33,017 nucleotides of DNA from Bacteroidota bacterium (GCA_018266475.1 JAFEAI010000254.1:1-33017); one strand, 5' to 3'; positions 9,798-18,406 are shown, counted from the first letter of the stretch. Program-made: numbers and translations. The notes: generated from the sequence alone by a model not told the origin.

Positions 9798-10478
9798 TTA
9801 TTTGATCGGCACGCGCATCTGCACGCGCACCGGCTGGCCGTCCTGCACACCCGCCTCCCAGCGCGGTGCGCCGCTGATCGCCGTGGCGATCTCCCCGGCC
9901 GTTTGCGGATCGGCGCCCGTCACCTGCACATCGGTGACCTGCCCGTCCTTCTCCACGATAAAGCTGGCCATCACATTACCATTGGCCCTGCCCGCCTTCT
10001 CCCTTACGTAGCGCACCATCGCCTTTTCCCCGCCCGGGTATTGGGGCATGGTGGCGGCAAGGGTGTACACAATGTTGTTCAGGGCCTTGGCATCGTATAC
10101 CTTCTCGGCCAGCGCCCCTCCCCATTCGTCCTTCCGGGTCCAGATGCCATCCTTGCGGCCCATTGCAAATTCCCCCTCACTTTCCAATTTGCCATTGGGG
10201 TGGAAGAACTTGAAGTGGCCGTCCGGAACCAGGTATTTTGCGTCGGCGTACCTGCCCATGGCACGCACCGTGCCGTCCAGGTTATGTACTTGTGCGCTAT
10301 ATCCCCCGGTGCCGTCCGCCCCACCGGGTTCCAGGTACAGGACTGCCTTGGCCTTGGGTGCGGGTACCATGCCCGCGTCCAGCCAAATTCGCTGCGCACT
10401 GGCGGGGGTTGCTGAAAGGCCCAAAAGCAACAGGGCACCTGCAAGGAAGTGGGCGGAGGGATTCACGGCGGAGCGCAT
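9798..10478 (-). CDS. Exported protein with MORN-like region and TonB C-terminal domain
   Basis: A 226-residue protein with a cleavable signal peptide (residues 1-29, ending ATPASAQ). A middle part with DGHFKFFHPNGKLESEGEF and GRKDGIWTRKDEWG resembles MORN_2-type repeats. Residues ~140-226, from PQYPGGEKAMVRYVREK to the end, fit the TonB C-terminal fold, which in TonB contacts outer-membrane transporters. Unlike TonB it has no N-terminal membrane anchor or Pro-rich spanner, so it cannot transduce energy in the same way and may be a periplasmic binding or structural protein. Bacteroidota often carry many such TonB-C proteins. It is last in the minus-strand run, 101 bases after comM, and converges on secA. 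Confidence 0.8.
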   Translation of the reverse strand: MRSAVNPSAHFLAGALLLLGLSATPASAQRIWLDAGMVPAPKAKAVLYLEPGGADGTGGYSAQVHNLDGTVRAMGRYADAKYLVPDGHFKFFHPNGKLESEGEFAMGRKDGIWTRKDEWGGALAEKVYDAKALNNIVYTLAATMPQYPGGEKAMVRYVREKAGRANGNVMASFIVEKDGQVTDVQVTGADPQTAGEIATAISGAPRWEAGVQDGQPVRVQMRVPIK

Positions 10479-10579
10479 TTCGTGGGTGTATTACGGGGCT
10501 TCCCTGCGCCTGGTTACAGTGCCGGGAAAACCTGGGCAATTACACGCTGAACAAGGGGGCTTCCTTTGCGCCGCACCCT

Positions 10580-12118
10580 TCAGGCCGCCCAGCCCTCGCG
10601 GTCCAGGCTGCGGTACTGGATGGCCTCGGCCAGGTGGTCGTTGCCGATGTCCGCGCTGCCGGCCAGGTCGGCGATGGTGCGCGCCACCTTCAGGATGCGG
10701 TCGTAAGCACGGGCGCTGAGGCCGAGGCGTTCCATGGCCTTTTGCAGCAGGGCCTGCCCGTTGGCGTCGATCCGGCAGTACTTGCGCAACTGCTGGGTGG
10801 TGATCTGCGCGTTGGCGTGCATGCCCTTGCCCTTATAGCGCTGCTCCTGCACGTTCCGTGCGCGCACCACGCGCTCCCGCACGGCGGCGCTCTTTTCCGT
10901 TTCGCGCTCGCTGCTCAGTTCGGTGAAGGCCACCGGGGTCACCTCAATGTGGATGTCGATGCGGTCCAGCAGCGGGCCGCTGATCTTGTTGAGGTACTTC
11001 TGCACCACCCCCGGCGCGCACACGCAATCGCGGTCCGGGTGGTTGTGGAACCCGCACGGGCATGGATTCATGGCGGCCACCAGCATGAAGCTAGCCGGAT
11101 AGGTCACCGAGAACTTCGCCCGGCTGATCGTCACCACGCGCTCCTCCAACGGCTGCCGCATCACTTCCAGCACCGTGCGCTTGAACTCCGGCAGCTCGTC
11201 CAGGAAGAGCACGCCGTTGTGCGCCATGCTGATCTCGCCCGGCTGCGGATAGGACCCGCCGCCCACCAGGGCCACGTCGCTGATGGTGTGGTGCGGCGCG
11301 CGGAAAGGGCGCGTGTTCAGGAGGGCGTCCTCCTTGCCCAGCTTGCCGGCCACGCTGTGGATCTTGGTGGTTTCCAGCGCCTCGTCGATGTTCAAGGGCG
11401 GCAAGATGGTGGGCAGCCGTTTGGCGATCATGGTCTTCCCCGCGCCGGGCGGGCCGATCAGGATCACGTTGTGCCCTCCGGCGGCCGCGATCTCGAAGGC
11501 GCGCTTGATGTTCTCCTGCCCCTTCACATCGCTGAGGTCCACCGGGTAGCTGCGGCTTTGCACATCGAACTCCGCGGCGATGTCCACCTGCACACGTTCC
11601 ACTTCACGGCGCCCGTCCATGAACTCCACCACCTGCGCCAGGTGGTCCACGCCGTACACCTCCAGCCCCTGCACGATGGCCGCTTCACGCGCGTTCGCCT
11701 TAGGCACCACCACGCCCTTGAAGCCCTGCTTCTTCGCTTCCAGTGCGATGGGTAGCGCGCCTTTGATGGGGCGCACCTCGCCGTCCAGGGAAAGCTCCCC
11801 CATCACCACCAGTTCGGCAAACCGCGCAGTGTCCATCTGGTTGCTGGCGCCCAGCACGCCCAGCGCGATGGGCAGGTCGTAGGCGGTGCCTTCCTTGCGG
11901 ATGTCGGCGGGCGCCAGGTTGATGGTGATCTCGCGGCCGCGCGGCATGTGGAAGCCGATGTTGTTGATGGCCGCACCCACGCGCTGGTGGCTTTCCTTCA
12001 CGGCATTGTCGGGCAGGCCCACCATGAAGAACGTGTTGCCCTTCACGATGTTGGTCTCCACCGTGATGATGGTGGCTTCCACGCCGAACACCGCGCAGCC
12101 GTAGTTCTTTACGATCAT
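10580..12118 (-). CDS. comM: YifB/ComM family Mg-chelatase-like AAA+ ATPase
   Basis: A 512-residue protein of normal length for the family. ComM is a hexameric helicase that promotes branch migration during natural transformation. The N-terminal lon-protease-like fold has VETNIVKGNTFFMVGLPDNA and INLAPADIRKEGTAYDLPIA; the AAA+ domain has Walker A GPPGAGKT with Lys228, and FLDELPEF as Walker B; a Cys-rich insertion NPCPCGFHNHPDRDCVC follows, then the arginine-finger segment with LLDRIDIHIEV, and the Mg_chelatase_C domain at the end. The gene is widespread in species not known to be competent, so its role here is less certain than its family. It lies 27 bases after gmhA and may share its transcript, though TATCTTCCC lies just before the ATG. 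Confidence 0.95.
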   Translation of the reverse strand: MIVKNYGCAVFGVEATIITVETNIVKGNTFFMVGLPDNAVKESHQRVGAAINNIGFHMPRGREITINLAPADIRKEGTAYDLPIALGVLGASNQMDTARFAELVVMGELSLDGEVRPIKGALPIALEAKKQGFKGVVVPKANAREAAIVQGLEVYGVDHLAQVVEFMDGRREVERVQVDIAAEFDVQSRSYPVDLSDVKGQENIKRAFEIAAAGGHNVILIGPPGAGKTMIAKRLPTILPPLNIDEALETTKIHSVAGKLGKEDALLNTRPFRAPHHTISDVALVGGGSYPQPGEISMAHNGVLFLDELPEFKRTVLEVMRQPLEERVVTISRAKFSVTYPASFMLVAAMNPCPCGFHNHPDRDCVCAPGVVQKYLNKISGPLLDRIDIHIEVTPVAFTELSSERETEKSAAVRERVVRARNVQEQRYKGKGMHANAQITTQQLRKYCRIDANGQALLQKAMERLGLSARAYDRILKVARTIADLAGSADIGNDHLAEAIQYRSLDREGWAA

Positions 12119-12123
12119 GGGCC

Positions 12124-12132
12124 GGGAAGATA
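12124..12132 (-). promoter_or_regulatory. Possible -7 box of comM
   Basis: TATCTTCCC on the minus strand resembles TAnnTTYGC but lacks the G, and lies 5 bases before the comM ATG. It is listed because several genes in the window have such a box close to the start codon; alone it is weak. Confidence 0.25.
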
Positions 12133-12145
12133 CGCCCGCCGCCGG

Positions 12146-12721
12146 TCAGGCCAGGGCACGTTCGATGTGGTCGATCCAGGCATGCACCACTTTGATGTGT
12201 ACCTCCTGCACGCGGTCGGCATAGCCTGTGTGCGCCACCCGCACCTCCGCATGGCACAGGGCGGCCAGCTTGCCGCCATCCTTGCCGGTGAGGCCCACCA
12301 CCTTCATGCCGCGCTCCCTGGCCGCTTCCGCGGCGCGCAGCACGTTGGGGCTGTTGCCGCTGGTGCTGATGGCCAGCAGCACATCGCCGGCCTTGCCATG
12401 GGCCTGCACGAAGCGCGCGAAGACCTGCTCATACCCGTAGTCGTTGCCCACGCAGGTAAGGTGCCCGGGATCGTTGATGCAGATGGCCGCGATGGGCGCA
12501 CGGTCGTTGCGGAACTTGCCGGTGAGTTCCTCGGCGAAGTGCATGGCGTCGCACAGGCTGCCTCCGTTGCCGCAGCTGATCAGCTTGCCGCCGCTGCGCA
12601 GGGCGGCCACCATCAGGTTGCCCGCCTGCAGCACGGCTTCCAGGTTCCGCGTGCCGGCGCGGAACTGTTCAAGCACGCTGGCGGCCTCTGCAAAATGGGC
12701 GGCGATCTGTTGGTTGTCCAT
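12146..12721 (-). CDS. gmhA: Phosphoheptose isomerase GmhA (SIS domain)
   Basis: A 191-residue cytosolic enzyme converting sedoheptulose 7-phosphate to D-glycero-D-manno-heptose 7-phosphate, the first step of ADP-heptose synthesis for the LPS core. The SIS fold shows SCGNGGSLCDAMHFAEELTG (sugar-phosphate loop and metal-site region), LLAISTSGNSPNVL (phosphate-binding Ser/Thr loop) and a C-terminal EVHIKVVHAWIDHIE helix with the conserved Glu and His. The ATG at 12721 gives the standard MDNQQIAAHFAEA start and family length; the frame upstream is rejected. No other heptose gene lies nearby. The dsbD gene ends 87 bases upstream and comM begins 27 bases downstream. Confidence 0.93.
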   Translation of the reverse strand: MDNQQIAAHFAEAASVLEQFRAGTRNLEAVLQAGNLMVAALRSGGKLISCGNGGSLCDAMHFAEELTGKFRNDRAPIAAICINDPGHLTCVGNDYGYEQVFARFVQAHGKAGDVLLAISTSGNSPNVLRAAEAARERGMKVVGLTGKDGGKLAALCHAEVRVAHTGYADRVQEVHIKVVHAWIDHIERALA

Positions 12722-12808
12722 GGCTTGGGGGTGCCGCGAAGATGCGCATGAATGTCGGATGCGCGCATGCACGGAAGCGCGGAAGCTGTGCGGGACCCGC
12801 CACCTCCT

Positions 12809-15325
12809 TTATCTGCCCGCCTGCATCTTCAACTGTTTCATCGCCTGCAGGCCCCGCTGCAGGAAAGCGCCGTACTCCGCCGCATCCGGGGTGTAGCCCA
12901 CGGGATCGGTGAGCAGCACGCCGTCGGGACTCAGCAGGGCATAGTACGGCTGGCTGTTGTTGATGAAGGTTTCCGTTTGCAGGGTGCTCCACTTGTTGCC
13001 GATGGTCACCAGCCGCTTCTGCTTGCCGCTGCACGTGGTGTAGTCGCGCTGCTCAGCTGCGGGCAGTTCGGCCTTGTCGTCCACGTACAGCGAGATCAGC
13101 ACGTATTCCTTGTCGATCTGGCCGTGTACGTTCTTCACGGGCCACACGTGCTCCTCCATCTTGCGGCAGTTCACGCAGGCATAGCCCGTGAAATCCAGCA
13201 GCACCGGCTTGCCCGTGGCCTTGGCCTGTGCCATGCCGGCCTCAAGGTCGTGGTAGCAATCAAATCCCGACGGGCACTCCTTGGGCATGATCCAACTGTA
13301 GCCCACCGGTGGCGCCAGGCCGCTCATCAGCTTCATGGTGGTGAAGGTGTTGTTGGTGCCGTCCTTGCGGAAGCCCAGGGCCAGGTAGATGGTGAAGGCC
13401 AGGAATACGGCAGCGAAGCCCCAGCGCAGCGGGGAGATCTTCCGCAGCGGGCTGTCGTGCGGAAAGCGCAGCTTGCCCAGCATGTACAGGGTGATGCCTG
13501 CCGCGCAGAGCACCCACACGGCCATGAAGAGCTCGTAGGGCACCAGGCGCCAGCCCTTCACCAGGTCGGCGTTGCTGAGGAACTTGAAGGCCAGCGCCAC
13601 TTCGGCGAAGCCCAGCACCACCTTCACGCTGTTGAGCCAGCTGCCGGACTTGGGCAGGGAATTCAGCCAGCCGGGGAACATGGCGAAGAGCGCGAAGGGC
13701 AGTGCCAGCGCCAGGCCGAAGGCCCCCATGCCCACGGTGAGCTGCCACGCGCCACCGTCGCTGGAAAGCGCACCGGCCAGCAGCGAGCCCAGGATGGGGC
13801 CGGTGCAGGAGAAGGAGACCAGCGCCAGGGTTAGCGCCATGAAGAAGATGCCGATGGCCCCGCCGAAGCGGCTGGCGTTGCTGTCCATGCGGTTCACCCA
13901 GCTGGCCGGCAGGGTGATCTCGAAGTAGCCGAAGAAGGAGATGGCGAACACGATGAAGATGACGAAGAAGAAGATGTTCAGCCAAGGGTTGGTGCTGATC
14001 TCGTTGAAGATCTCCGGGCTTACCGACCCCAGCAGGTGGAAGGGCAGGCTGAAGAGCAGGTAGATCAGCAGGATGAAGGCGCCGTAGGTGATGGCGTTGC
14101 GCAAGCCCTTGGCCTTGTCCTCGCTGCCCTTGGTGAAAAAGCTGACGGTAAGCGGGATCATGGGGAACACGCAGGGGGTGAGCAGGGCCACCAGGCCGCC
14201 GATGAACCCCAGGAAGAAGATGTTCCAGAGCGATCCGCCGGAGCGCACCTGCGTGTCGATGGTGTCCGTATCGCCGCGCAGCACCGGCTTGTCCAGGTCC
14301 ACCTTGGCCAATTTCAGGTCGCAGCCCGCGCCGTGCAGGGCGCTGCCGCCGTCCTGGCCGCCGATCACCGCAGCCCCGGTGGCGGGGATGATGCTGAAGG
14401 GCAGCGGGTCCGGAAACACGCAGCGCGTGTTGTCGCAGGCCATGTAGTCGATGGTGCCCTTGATGGGCTCCATGGGATCGAGCACCTGCAGGTCGTGACT
14501 GTAGGTGACCTCCTTGTAGAACTTGCGCACCACGATGCCGAAGAGGTCGTCCATGCCCTCGTGCATGTTGGGCCCGGCCTCCATGGTTTCGCCCAAGGGC
14601 ACTGCGCTTCCGGTGGTATCAAACCGGATGTGCGTGGGTATGGGGCCTTCACCGAAGGACACCTGCGAGTACATGCCCCAGGGGTCGTCGATGGCCGCTT
14701 TCAGCTCCACGCGCCATTTTCCGCTGCCGAGGTCCTTGGCGCTGATGGACCATTTCACCGGTTCCAGCAAGCCTTGCTGGTCGCTGCCGCCAACGGCGGC
14801 TTGTGCCGCTGCCGCCGCCTGCTTGATGGGCATTGCGGACATGGTGGCGGCGCCCGTGGCCGGGATCACGCTGAAGTACACGGGGTCGGGGAAGATGCAC
14901 GCCTCATCGTTGCAGGTCATGAAATCAAACCGGCCCGTAACCGGCTTATCCGGCTCCGTGGTGCGGATGCGTTGCGTGAAGACCGCCTGCCCGGCGAATT
15001 TCTTCACCTTCATTTCAAACACCGGATCGATCCCTTCCTTGATGTGCTTGCCGGTTTCGGTGGCCTTGCCCTCCAGCGTGAAGGAGGGCAGGGTGTCGAA
15101 CACGAAGGTGGTGGGCATGGGCCCGGCATCGCCGAAATGTTGCTGGGAGTAGACGTACCACCCCTTGTCAGCCGTGGCGGTGAAGCTGATGTCCCACGCG
15201 CCCTGGCCTGCCGGCGCTGCGGCAATGGCCCACTTCACGGGATCTTGGGCGGCCGGGGTGCCGTTGGGCTGGGCGCTGGCAGCCAGGGCAATGAATGCAA
15301 AGAGGACGAACGCAATAGCTCTCAT
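12809..15325 (-). CDS. dsbD: Thiol:disulfide interchange protein DsbD with two N-terminal domains
   Basis: An 838-residue inner membrane protein that carries electrons from cytosolic thioredoxin to periplasmic thiol partners. After a signal peptide (1-20, ending AASAQ) come two DsbD-N-type domains with paired Cys: Cys138/Cys143 in CNDEACIFPDP and Cys297/Cys302 in CDNTRCVFPDP. The membrane domain (~365-640) holds Cys385 in LTPCVFPMIPLTV and Cys507 in SFSCTGP, the redox pair of the CcdA-like core. The C-terminal thioredoxin domain has CVNC (Cys717, Cys720). Enterobacterial DsbD has one N domain and about 565 residues, so the second one is extra. The ATG at 15325 is two bases after the stop of the upstream DsbD-N gene. 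Confidence 0.93.
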   Translation of the reverse strand: MRAIAFVLFAFIALAASAQPNGTPAAQDPVKWAIAAAPAGQGAWDISFTATADKGWYVYSQQHFGDAGPMPTTFVFDTLPSFTLEGKATETGKHIKEGIDPVFEMKVKKFAGQAVFTQRIRTTEPDKPVTGRFDFMTCNDEACIFPDPVYFSVIPATGAATMSAMPIKQAAAAAQAAVGGSDQQGLLEPVKWSISAKDLGSGKWRVELKAAIDDPWGMYSQVSFGEGPIPTHIRFDTTGSAVPLGETMEAGPNMHEGMDDLFGIVVRKFYKEVTYSHDLQVLDPMEPIKGTIDYMACDNTRCVFPDPLPFSIIPATGAAVIGGQDGGSALHGAGCDLKLAKVDLDKPVLRGDTDTIDTQVRSGGSLWNIFFLGFIGGLVALLTPCVFPMIPLTVSFFTKGSEDKAKGLRNAITYGAFILLIYLLFSLPFHLLGSVSPEIFNEISTNPWLNIFFFVIFIVFAISFFGYFEITLPASWVNRMDSNASRFGGAIGIFFMALTLALVSFSCTGPILGSLLAGALSSDGGAWQLTVGMGAFGLALALPFALFAMFPGWLNSLPKSGSWLNSVKVVLGFAEVALAFKFLSNADLVKGWRLVPYELFMAVWVLCAAGITLYMLGKLRFPHDSPLRKISPLRWGFAAVFLAFTIYLALGFRKDGTNNTFTTMKLMSGLAPPVGYSWIMPKECPSGFDCYHDLEAGMAQAKATGKPVLLDFTGYACVNCRKMEEHVWPVKNVHGQIDKEYVLISLYVDDKAELPAAEQRDYTTCSGKQKRLVTIGNKWSTLQTETFINNSQPYYALLSPDGVLLTDPVGYTPDAAEYGAFLQRGLQAMKQLKMQAGR

Positions 15326-15327
15326 GA

Positions 15328-15801
15328 TCAATGAATGGTGGCCGGAATTTCCAGGGTGAACGCCACGGTGCGCGGCGGCAGGCAGGTTTTATCGTTGCAG
15401 GCCATGTACTCCACGGCGCAGGGGACAGTGAAGCCTTGGCCGCCTTCCCGGATGATGTCCTGGTGGAGCGTGGCGCTTCCTTGGTGATACTTCACCCTGA
15501 TGCCGAAGGCGGGATCGTCCGCCACCACCGGCTCAGGTTCATGCACGGGCCCGGCAACGCGGTAGCCCGGCCCGGCGGGAATGCTGACCCGCGTGGGCAG
15601 CGGCCCTTCATTGCTTGACTGGTGCAGCGCATAGAAGTGCCATCCCGGCTGGCACGTTGCCCGCAATTCAATGCGCACCGTATCCCCGGCGGCCGGCGCG
15701 GGCGTGCATGCCCAGGACACCGGCTCACCGCCCATTGCGGCAAGGGCCATGGCCATCGCCAAGGCGTGCATGCATGAACGGAGGGCCATCCCGGGGAGCA
15801 T
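15328..15801 (-). CDS. Stand-alone DsbD N-terminal-domain protein
   Basis: A 157-residue exported protein. Residues ~40-157 match the two N domains of the adjacent DsbD: GWHFYALHQSSNEGPLPT corresponds to GWYVYSQQHFGDAGPMPT, and Cys135/Cys140 in ACNDKTCLPP corresponds to the redox pair. The N-terminus (Met-Ala-Leu-Arg-Ser then a hydrophobic run) is a signal peptide. Two starts are possible, 15801 and 15789; a promoter box at 15805-15813 would put the transcript start at or past 15801, which favours 15789. Its stop and the dsbD start are separated by two bases, so the two are co-translated. It probably exchanges electrons with DsbD and delivers them to an unknown periplasmic partner. Confidence 0.82.
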   Translation of the reverse strand: MLPGMALRSCMHALAMAMALAAMGGEPVSWACTPAPAAGDTVRIELRATCQPGWHFYALHQSSNEGPLPTRVSIPAGPGYRVAGPVHEPEPVVADDPAFGIRVKYHQGSATLHQDIIREGGQGFTVPCAVEYMACNDKTCLPPRTVAFTLEIPATIH

Positions 15802-15804
15802 GGC

Positions 15805-15828
15805 CCAAAGCTATCCCTGCCCGGGCAG
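15805..15828 (-). promoter_or_regulatory. -7 box and 12-bp palindrome before the DsbD-N gene
   Basis: On the minus strand a perfect palindrome CTGCCCGGGCAG (15817-15828) is followed by TAGCTTTGG (15805-15813), which fits TAnnTTTG. The palindrome sits where a repressor would block the box. The box is only 3 bases from the ATG at 15801 and 15 from the ATG at 15789. Confidence 0.4.
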
Positions 15829-15840
15829 AAACCGCAGCCA

Positions 15841-15874
15841 GATCCCTGCGGGGATCGTGATCCCTGTCACGATC
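15841..15874. other. Overlapping, mutually exclusive hairpins at the tilS end
   Basis: GATCCC (15841-15846) can pair with GGGATC (15851-15856), which can also pair with GATCCC at 15859-15864; separately GATCGTGA (15853-15860) pairs perfectly with TCACGATC (15867-15874), the last bases of tilS including its stop. The pairings share bases and exclude each other. No T-run follows. Confidence 0.35.
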
Positions 15875-17195
15875 GCAACCGCTCCAGCCGCAGCACGGCC
15901 TTGGTTTCCGGCCCGGGGGAAACCCCCTCGGCAACGCGGTGGCCGGCCAGCCAAACGACCACCCCGCCGCTTACCAGCACGTAGGCACCCTCCTTTTCAT
16001 CGCCTTCCACCCGGCCGTCGATAAGGATGTCGCTCACGCGCTTGGAACCGGCCAGCCCCAAGGGCCGCATGCGGTCGCCATGCTGCCACGGGCGCAGCAC
16101 CAAGGGGAATTGCAGGGCGCCCATGTCCAGCCAGGCCGTGTGCATGCCCTGGGCCAGGTCCACCTCGCCGGGCGTGCATGTGCGCCAACGGAACGGCCCT
16201 GCGGCACCTTCCTGCACCTGTTCCTGCAAAATGTGGAAAGTAGGAAAGCCACCGGTGCCGGCATCGGTGACCAACGCATGGCGGCCCACCCTGATGAAGT
16301 GGTCGCCCAGGGGGAAGCGGGCGCCCACGGCCCCGTCATGCACGGCATCCAGCAGCTGGCGCACCACATCGGGGTGGGGCCGGTATTCCTTCAGCAGCCG
16401 CATCAGGAGCAGTTGCGGGGCTTCACTGCGGCGCAGCATTTCCAAGGGGACCCCACCCCCGTGCGGCACGGCTTCCGCCTCACGCGCCAACTGCATGTTG
16501 GCCGCCGCCGCCAGTTCATTCAGCAGGTTCACGCTTCTGCGCATGGTGCGGCGCGCGCCCGGCCGCAAGGCCTCCAGCAGGGGCAGCAGTTCGTTCCGCA
16601 CCCGGTTGCGCAGGTATTTCGGGTCCTCGTTGCTGGCATCTTCCCGGAACGGGATCCCCTTCAGGGCCGCGTATTCCAGGAGTTCATCACGGCCCGCGTG
16701 CAACAATGGGCGGCAGACCCGCCCTTCCGGCAAGCGGGTTACCGCCGGCACGCCCCCCCATCCATCGGCGCCCGTGCCGCGCAGCAGGTGCAGCAGCAGC
16801 GTTTCCACCGCATCGTCGGCGTGGTGGCCCAGCGCGATGGCGCCCGGCCCTTCGCGCAGCAATTCCCTGAACCAGGCATAGCGCAACGCCCGGGCGGCCA
16901 TCTGCACGGATATCCCTTGTGCCGAGGCTTTCGGGTCCACGCGCACCACGCGGAAAGGCAGGCCCAGCCGTGCGGCTTGTTCCTGCACGAAGGCCCGGTC
17001 GGCATCGCTTTCCGCACCGCGCAACCCGTGGTCCACATGCGCCACAAGGCACGGGTGGCCCAGCTCCAGCAAGACATGCAGCAGCACCATGCTGTCCACG
17101 CCCCCGCTTACGCCCACCCATGCGGGCTCGCCGGGCCCGAGCATGGCGGCGCGGTCGAGGGTGCGGCGCACTTCAGCAAGCATGGCCGAAGGCAT
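15867..17195 (-). CDS. tilS: tRNA(Ile)-lysidine synthetase TilS
   Basis: A 442-residue cytosolic enzyme that converts C34 of tRNA-Ile(CAU) to lysidine so that it reads AUA. The PP-loop SGGVDS is at residues 30-35, followed by AHVDHGLRGAESDADRAFV, LGHHADDAVETLLLHLLRGT and the segment with DASNEDPKYLRNRVRNELLP that marks TilS among PP-loop ATPases. A C-terminal tRNA-binding domain (about 370-442, ending in VVWLAGHRVAE and a short tail) completes the standard two-part enzyme. The start at 17195 overlaps the pabB end by 23 bases; an in-frame ATG at 17183 would reduce this to 11. The overlap shows that the two genes share a transcript. Confidence 0.95.
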   Translation of the reverse strand: MPSAMLAEVRRTLDRAAMLGPGEPAWVGVSGGVDSMVLLHVLLELGHPCLVAHVDHGLRGAESDADRAFVQEQAARLGLPFRVVRVDPKASAQGISVQMAARALRYAWFRELLREGPGAIALGHHADDAVETLLLHLLRGTGADGWGGVPAVTRLPEGRVCRPLLHAGRDELLEYAALKGIPFREDASNEDPKYLRNRVRNELLPLLEALRPGARRTMRRSVNLLNELAAAANMQLAREAEAVPHGGGVPLEMLRRSEAPQLLLMRLLKEYRPHPDVVRQLLDAVHDGAVGARFPLGDHFIRVGRHALVTDAGTGGFPTFHILQEQVQEGAAGPFRWRTCTPGEVDLAQGMHTAWLDMGALQFPLVLRPWQHGDRMRPLGLAGSKRVSDILIDGRVEGDEKEGAYVLVSGGVVVWLAGHRVAEGVSPGPETKAVLRLERLRS

Positions 17196-18390
17196 TCAGC
17201 ACGGAACGGGCCTTGTGCTCGCATTCCTCATATTCCTGCAGCGGGTCGCTGGCCGCGGTAATGGCGCCGCCGGAGATCAGCGCGGCCTGCCCGGTGGCCG
17301 CATCCCAGGTGATGGTGCGGATCACCACGTTGAGGTCGGCCGTGCCGTCGGGCAGGAAGTAGCCGATGGTGCCGCTGAAGAGCCCGCGCCGCATGTCCTC
17401 CGCCTGGTCGATCAGCTCCATGGCCCGCACCTTGGGCGCACCGGTCATGCTGGCCATGGGGAAGGTGGCCCGCAGGATGCCCATGGGCGTGGTGCCCGGG
17501 CGCAGGGCGGCGGAAGCCGTGCTGATCATTTGGTGTACCGTGCGGAAGGTCTTCACGGCGCAAAGTTCATCCACCCGCACCGAGGCGGGCGCGGCGATCC
17601 GACTGAGGTCGTTGCGGGCCACGTCCAGGGCCATGATGTTCTCGCTGCGTTCCTTGGGGTCCGCGGCCAGTTCATCGGCCAGCGCCCGGTCCGCAGCCCC
17701 ATCCTTCCCGCGCGGCCGGGTGCCTTTCATGGGCTGGGTGGTGATGCGCCCTTGTGCCAGGCTGAAAAACCGCTCGGGGCTGGCGCAAAGCGCAAAATGG
17801 CCGCCGTGGCGCAGCAACGCGGCATGCGGTGCATCGGTGTGGGCCAGCAGGCGCGCAAAGGCCCGGTAGGGATCGAACCCCGGCAGGTGCGCGGTGCGCC
17901 GGGTGCAGTAGTTCACCTCATAGATGTCGCCCCGCCGGATGTGGGCCAGCAGCTGCCCCACCCGTTCCAGGTAGCGCGCCTTGGGGGTGGTGCGCTCCCA
18001 CAAGGCAGGCGCAGGCGGCGCCACTGGGCCGGGGGCTGCGAGGAAGGCTTCCAACACACGCTTTCCAGCCGCCATGTCGCGCTGTACACCGTGCAGCTCC
18101 GCACGCCCTTCCGCCAAGTGGACGGTGAATTGCGGCTCCCACCAGGCGGAACGTGCAAACCCGTCCCCGGCCGGATGCCTGCTCGAAAGCCGTTCAAATT
18201 CGTTCTTCAGGTCATACGCGGCATAACCGAAGCACGGGCGCCCGCCGCACCAGGGCTCCGCAGCAATGCCCGGGCGGTTGCCCAAGCCGATGAGCCATCC
18301 GCCTCCCCTCCTGCGGGCCAGCACGGTCCGGAATGCGCCCAAGGCCTGCCAGTTCAACAACCCGTTCCACGGAAGGACGATAGATGCCAT
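17173..18390 (-). CDS. pabB: Aminodeoxychorismate synthase component I (PabB)
   Basis: A 405-residue chorismate-binding enzyme that makes 4-amino-4-deoxychorismate for folate synthesis. Landmarks are GDIYEVNYCTRR, FALCASPERFFSL, the key motif PMKGTRPRG with Lys222, the lysine that distinguishes PabB from TrpE, then RSENIMALDVARNDLSRI, FPMASMTGAPKVRAMELI and FSGTIGYFLPDG. The glutamine amidotransferase partner (PabA/TrpG) and the lyase PabC are not in the window. The ATG at 18390 gives a start MASIVLPWNG and is supported by a promoter-like box at 18398-18406; the frame further upstream lacks family features. It appears to be first in the minus-strand run pabB-tilS-DsbD-N-dsbD. Confidence 0.9.
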   Translation of the reverse strand: MASIVLPWNGLLNWQALGAFRTVLARRRGGGWLIGLGNRPGIAAEPWCGGRPCFGYAAYDLKNEFERLSSRHPAGDGFARSAWWEPQFTVHLAEGRAELHGVQRDMAAGKRVLEAFLAAPGPVAPPAPALWERTTPKARYLERVGQLLAHIRRGDIYEVNYCTRRTAHLPGFDPYRAFARLLAHTDAPHAALLRHGGHFALCASPERFFSLAQGRITTQPMKGTRPRGKDGAADRALADELAADPKERSENIMALDVARNDLSRIAAPASVRVDELCAVKTFRTVHQMISTASAALRPGTTPMGILRATFPMASMTGAPKVRAMELIDQAEDMRRGLFSGTIGYFLPDGTADLNVVIRTITWDAATGQAALISGGAITAASDPLQEYEECEHKARSVLNAFGHAC

Positions 18391-18397
18391 GCGCCCC

Positions 18398-18406
18398 GCA
18401 AGGATA
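18398..18406 (-). promoter_or_regulatory. -7 box of pabB
   Basis: TATCCTTGC on the minus strand differs from TAnnTTTG at one base and ends 7 bases before the pabB ATG, again leaving little room for a leader. Confidence 0.4.

Noticed and set aside
10238-11755. Open frame of 505 codons antisense to comM
   Set aside because: It runs across comM and part of the TonB-C gene, has biased composition and no family; a shadow frame.
14036-15334. Open frame of 432 codons antisense to dsbD
   Set aside because: Composition dominated by Gly, His and Ala; dsbD on the other strand is fully supported by motifs.
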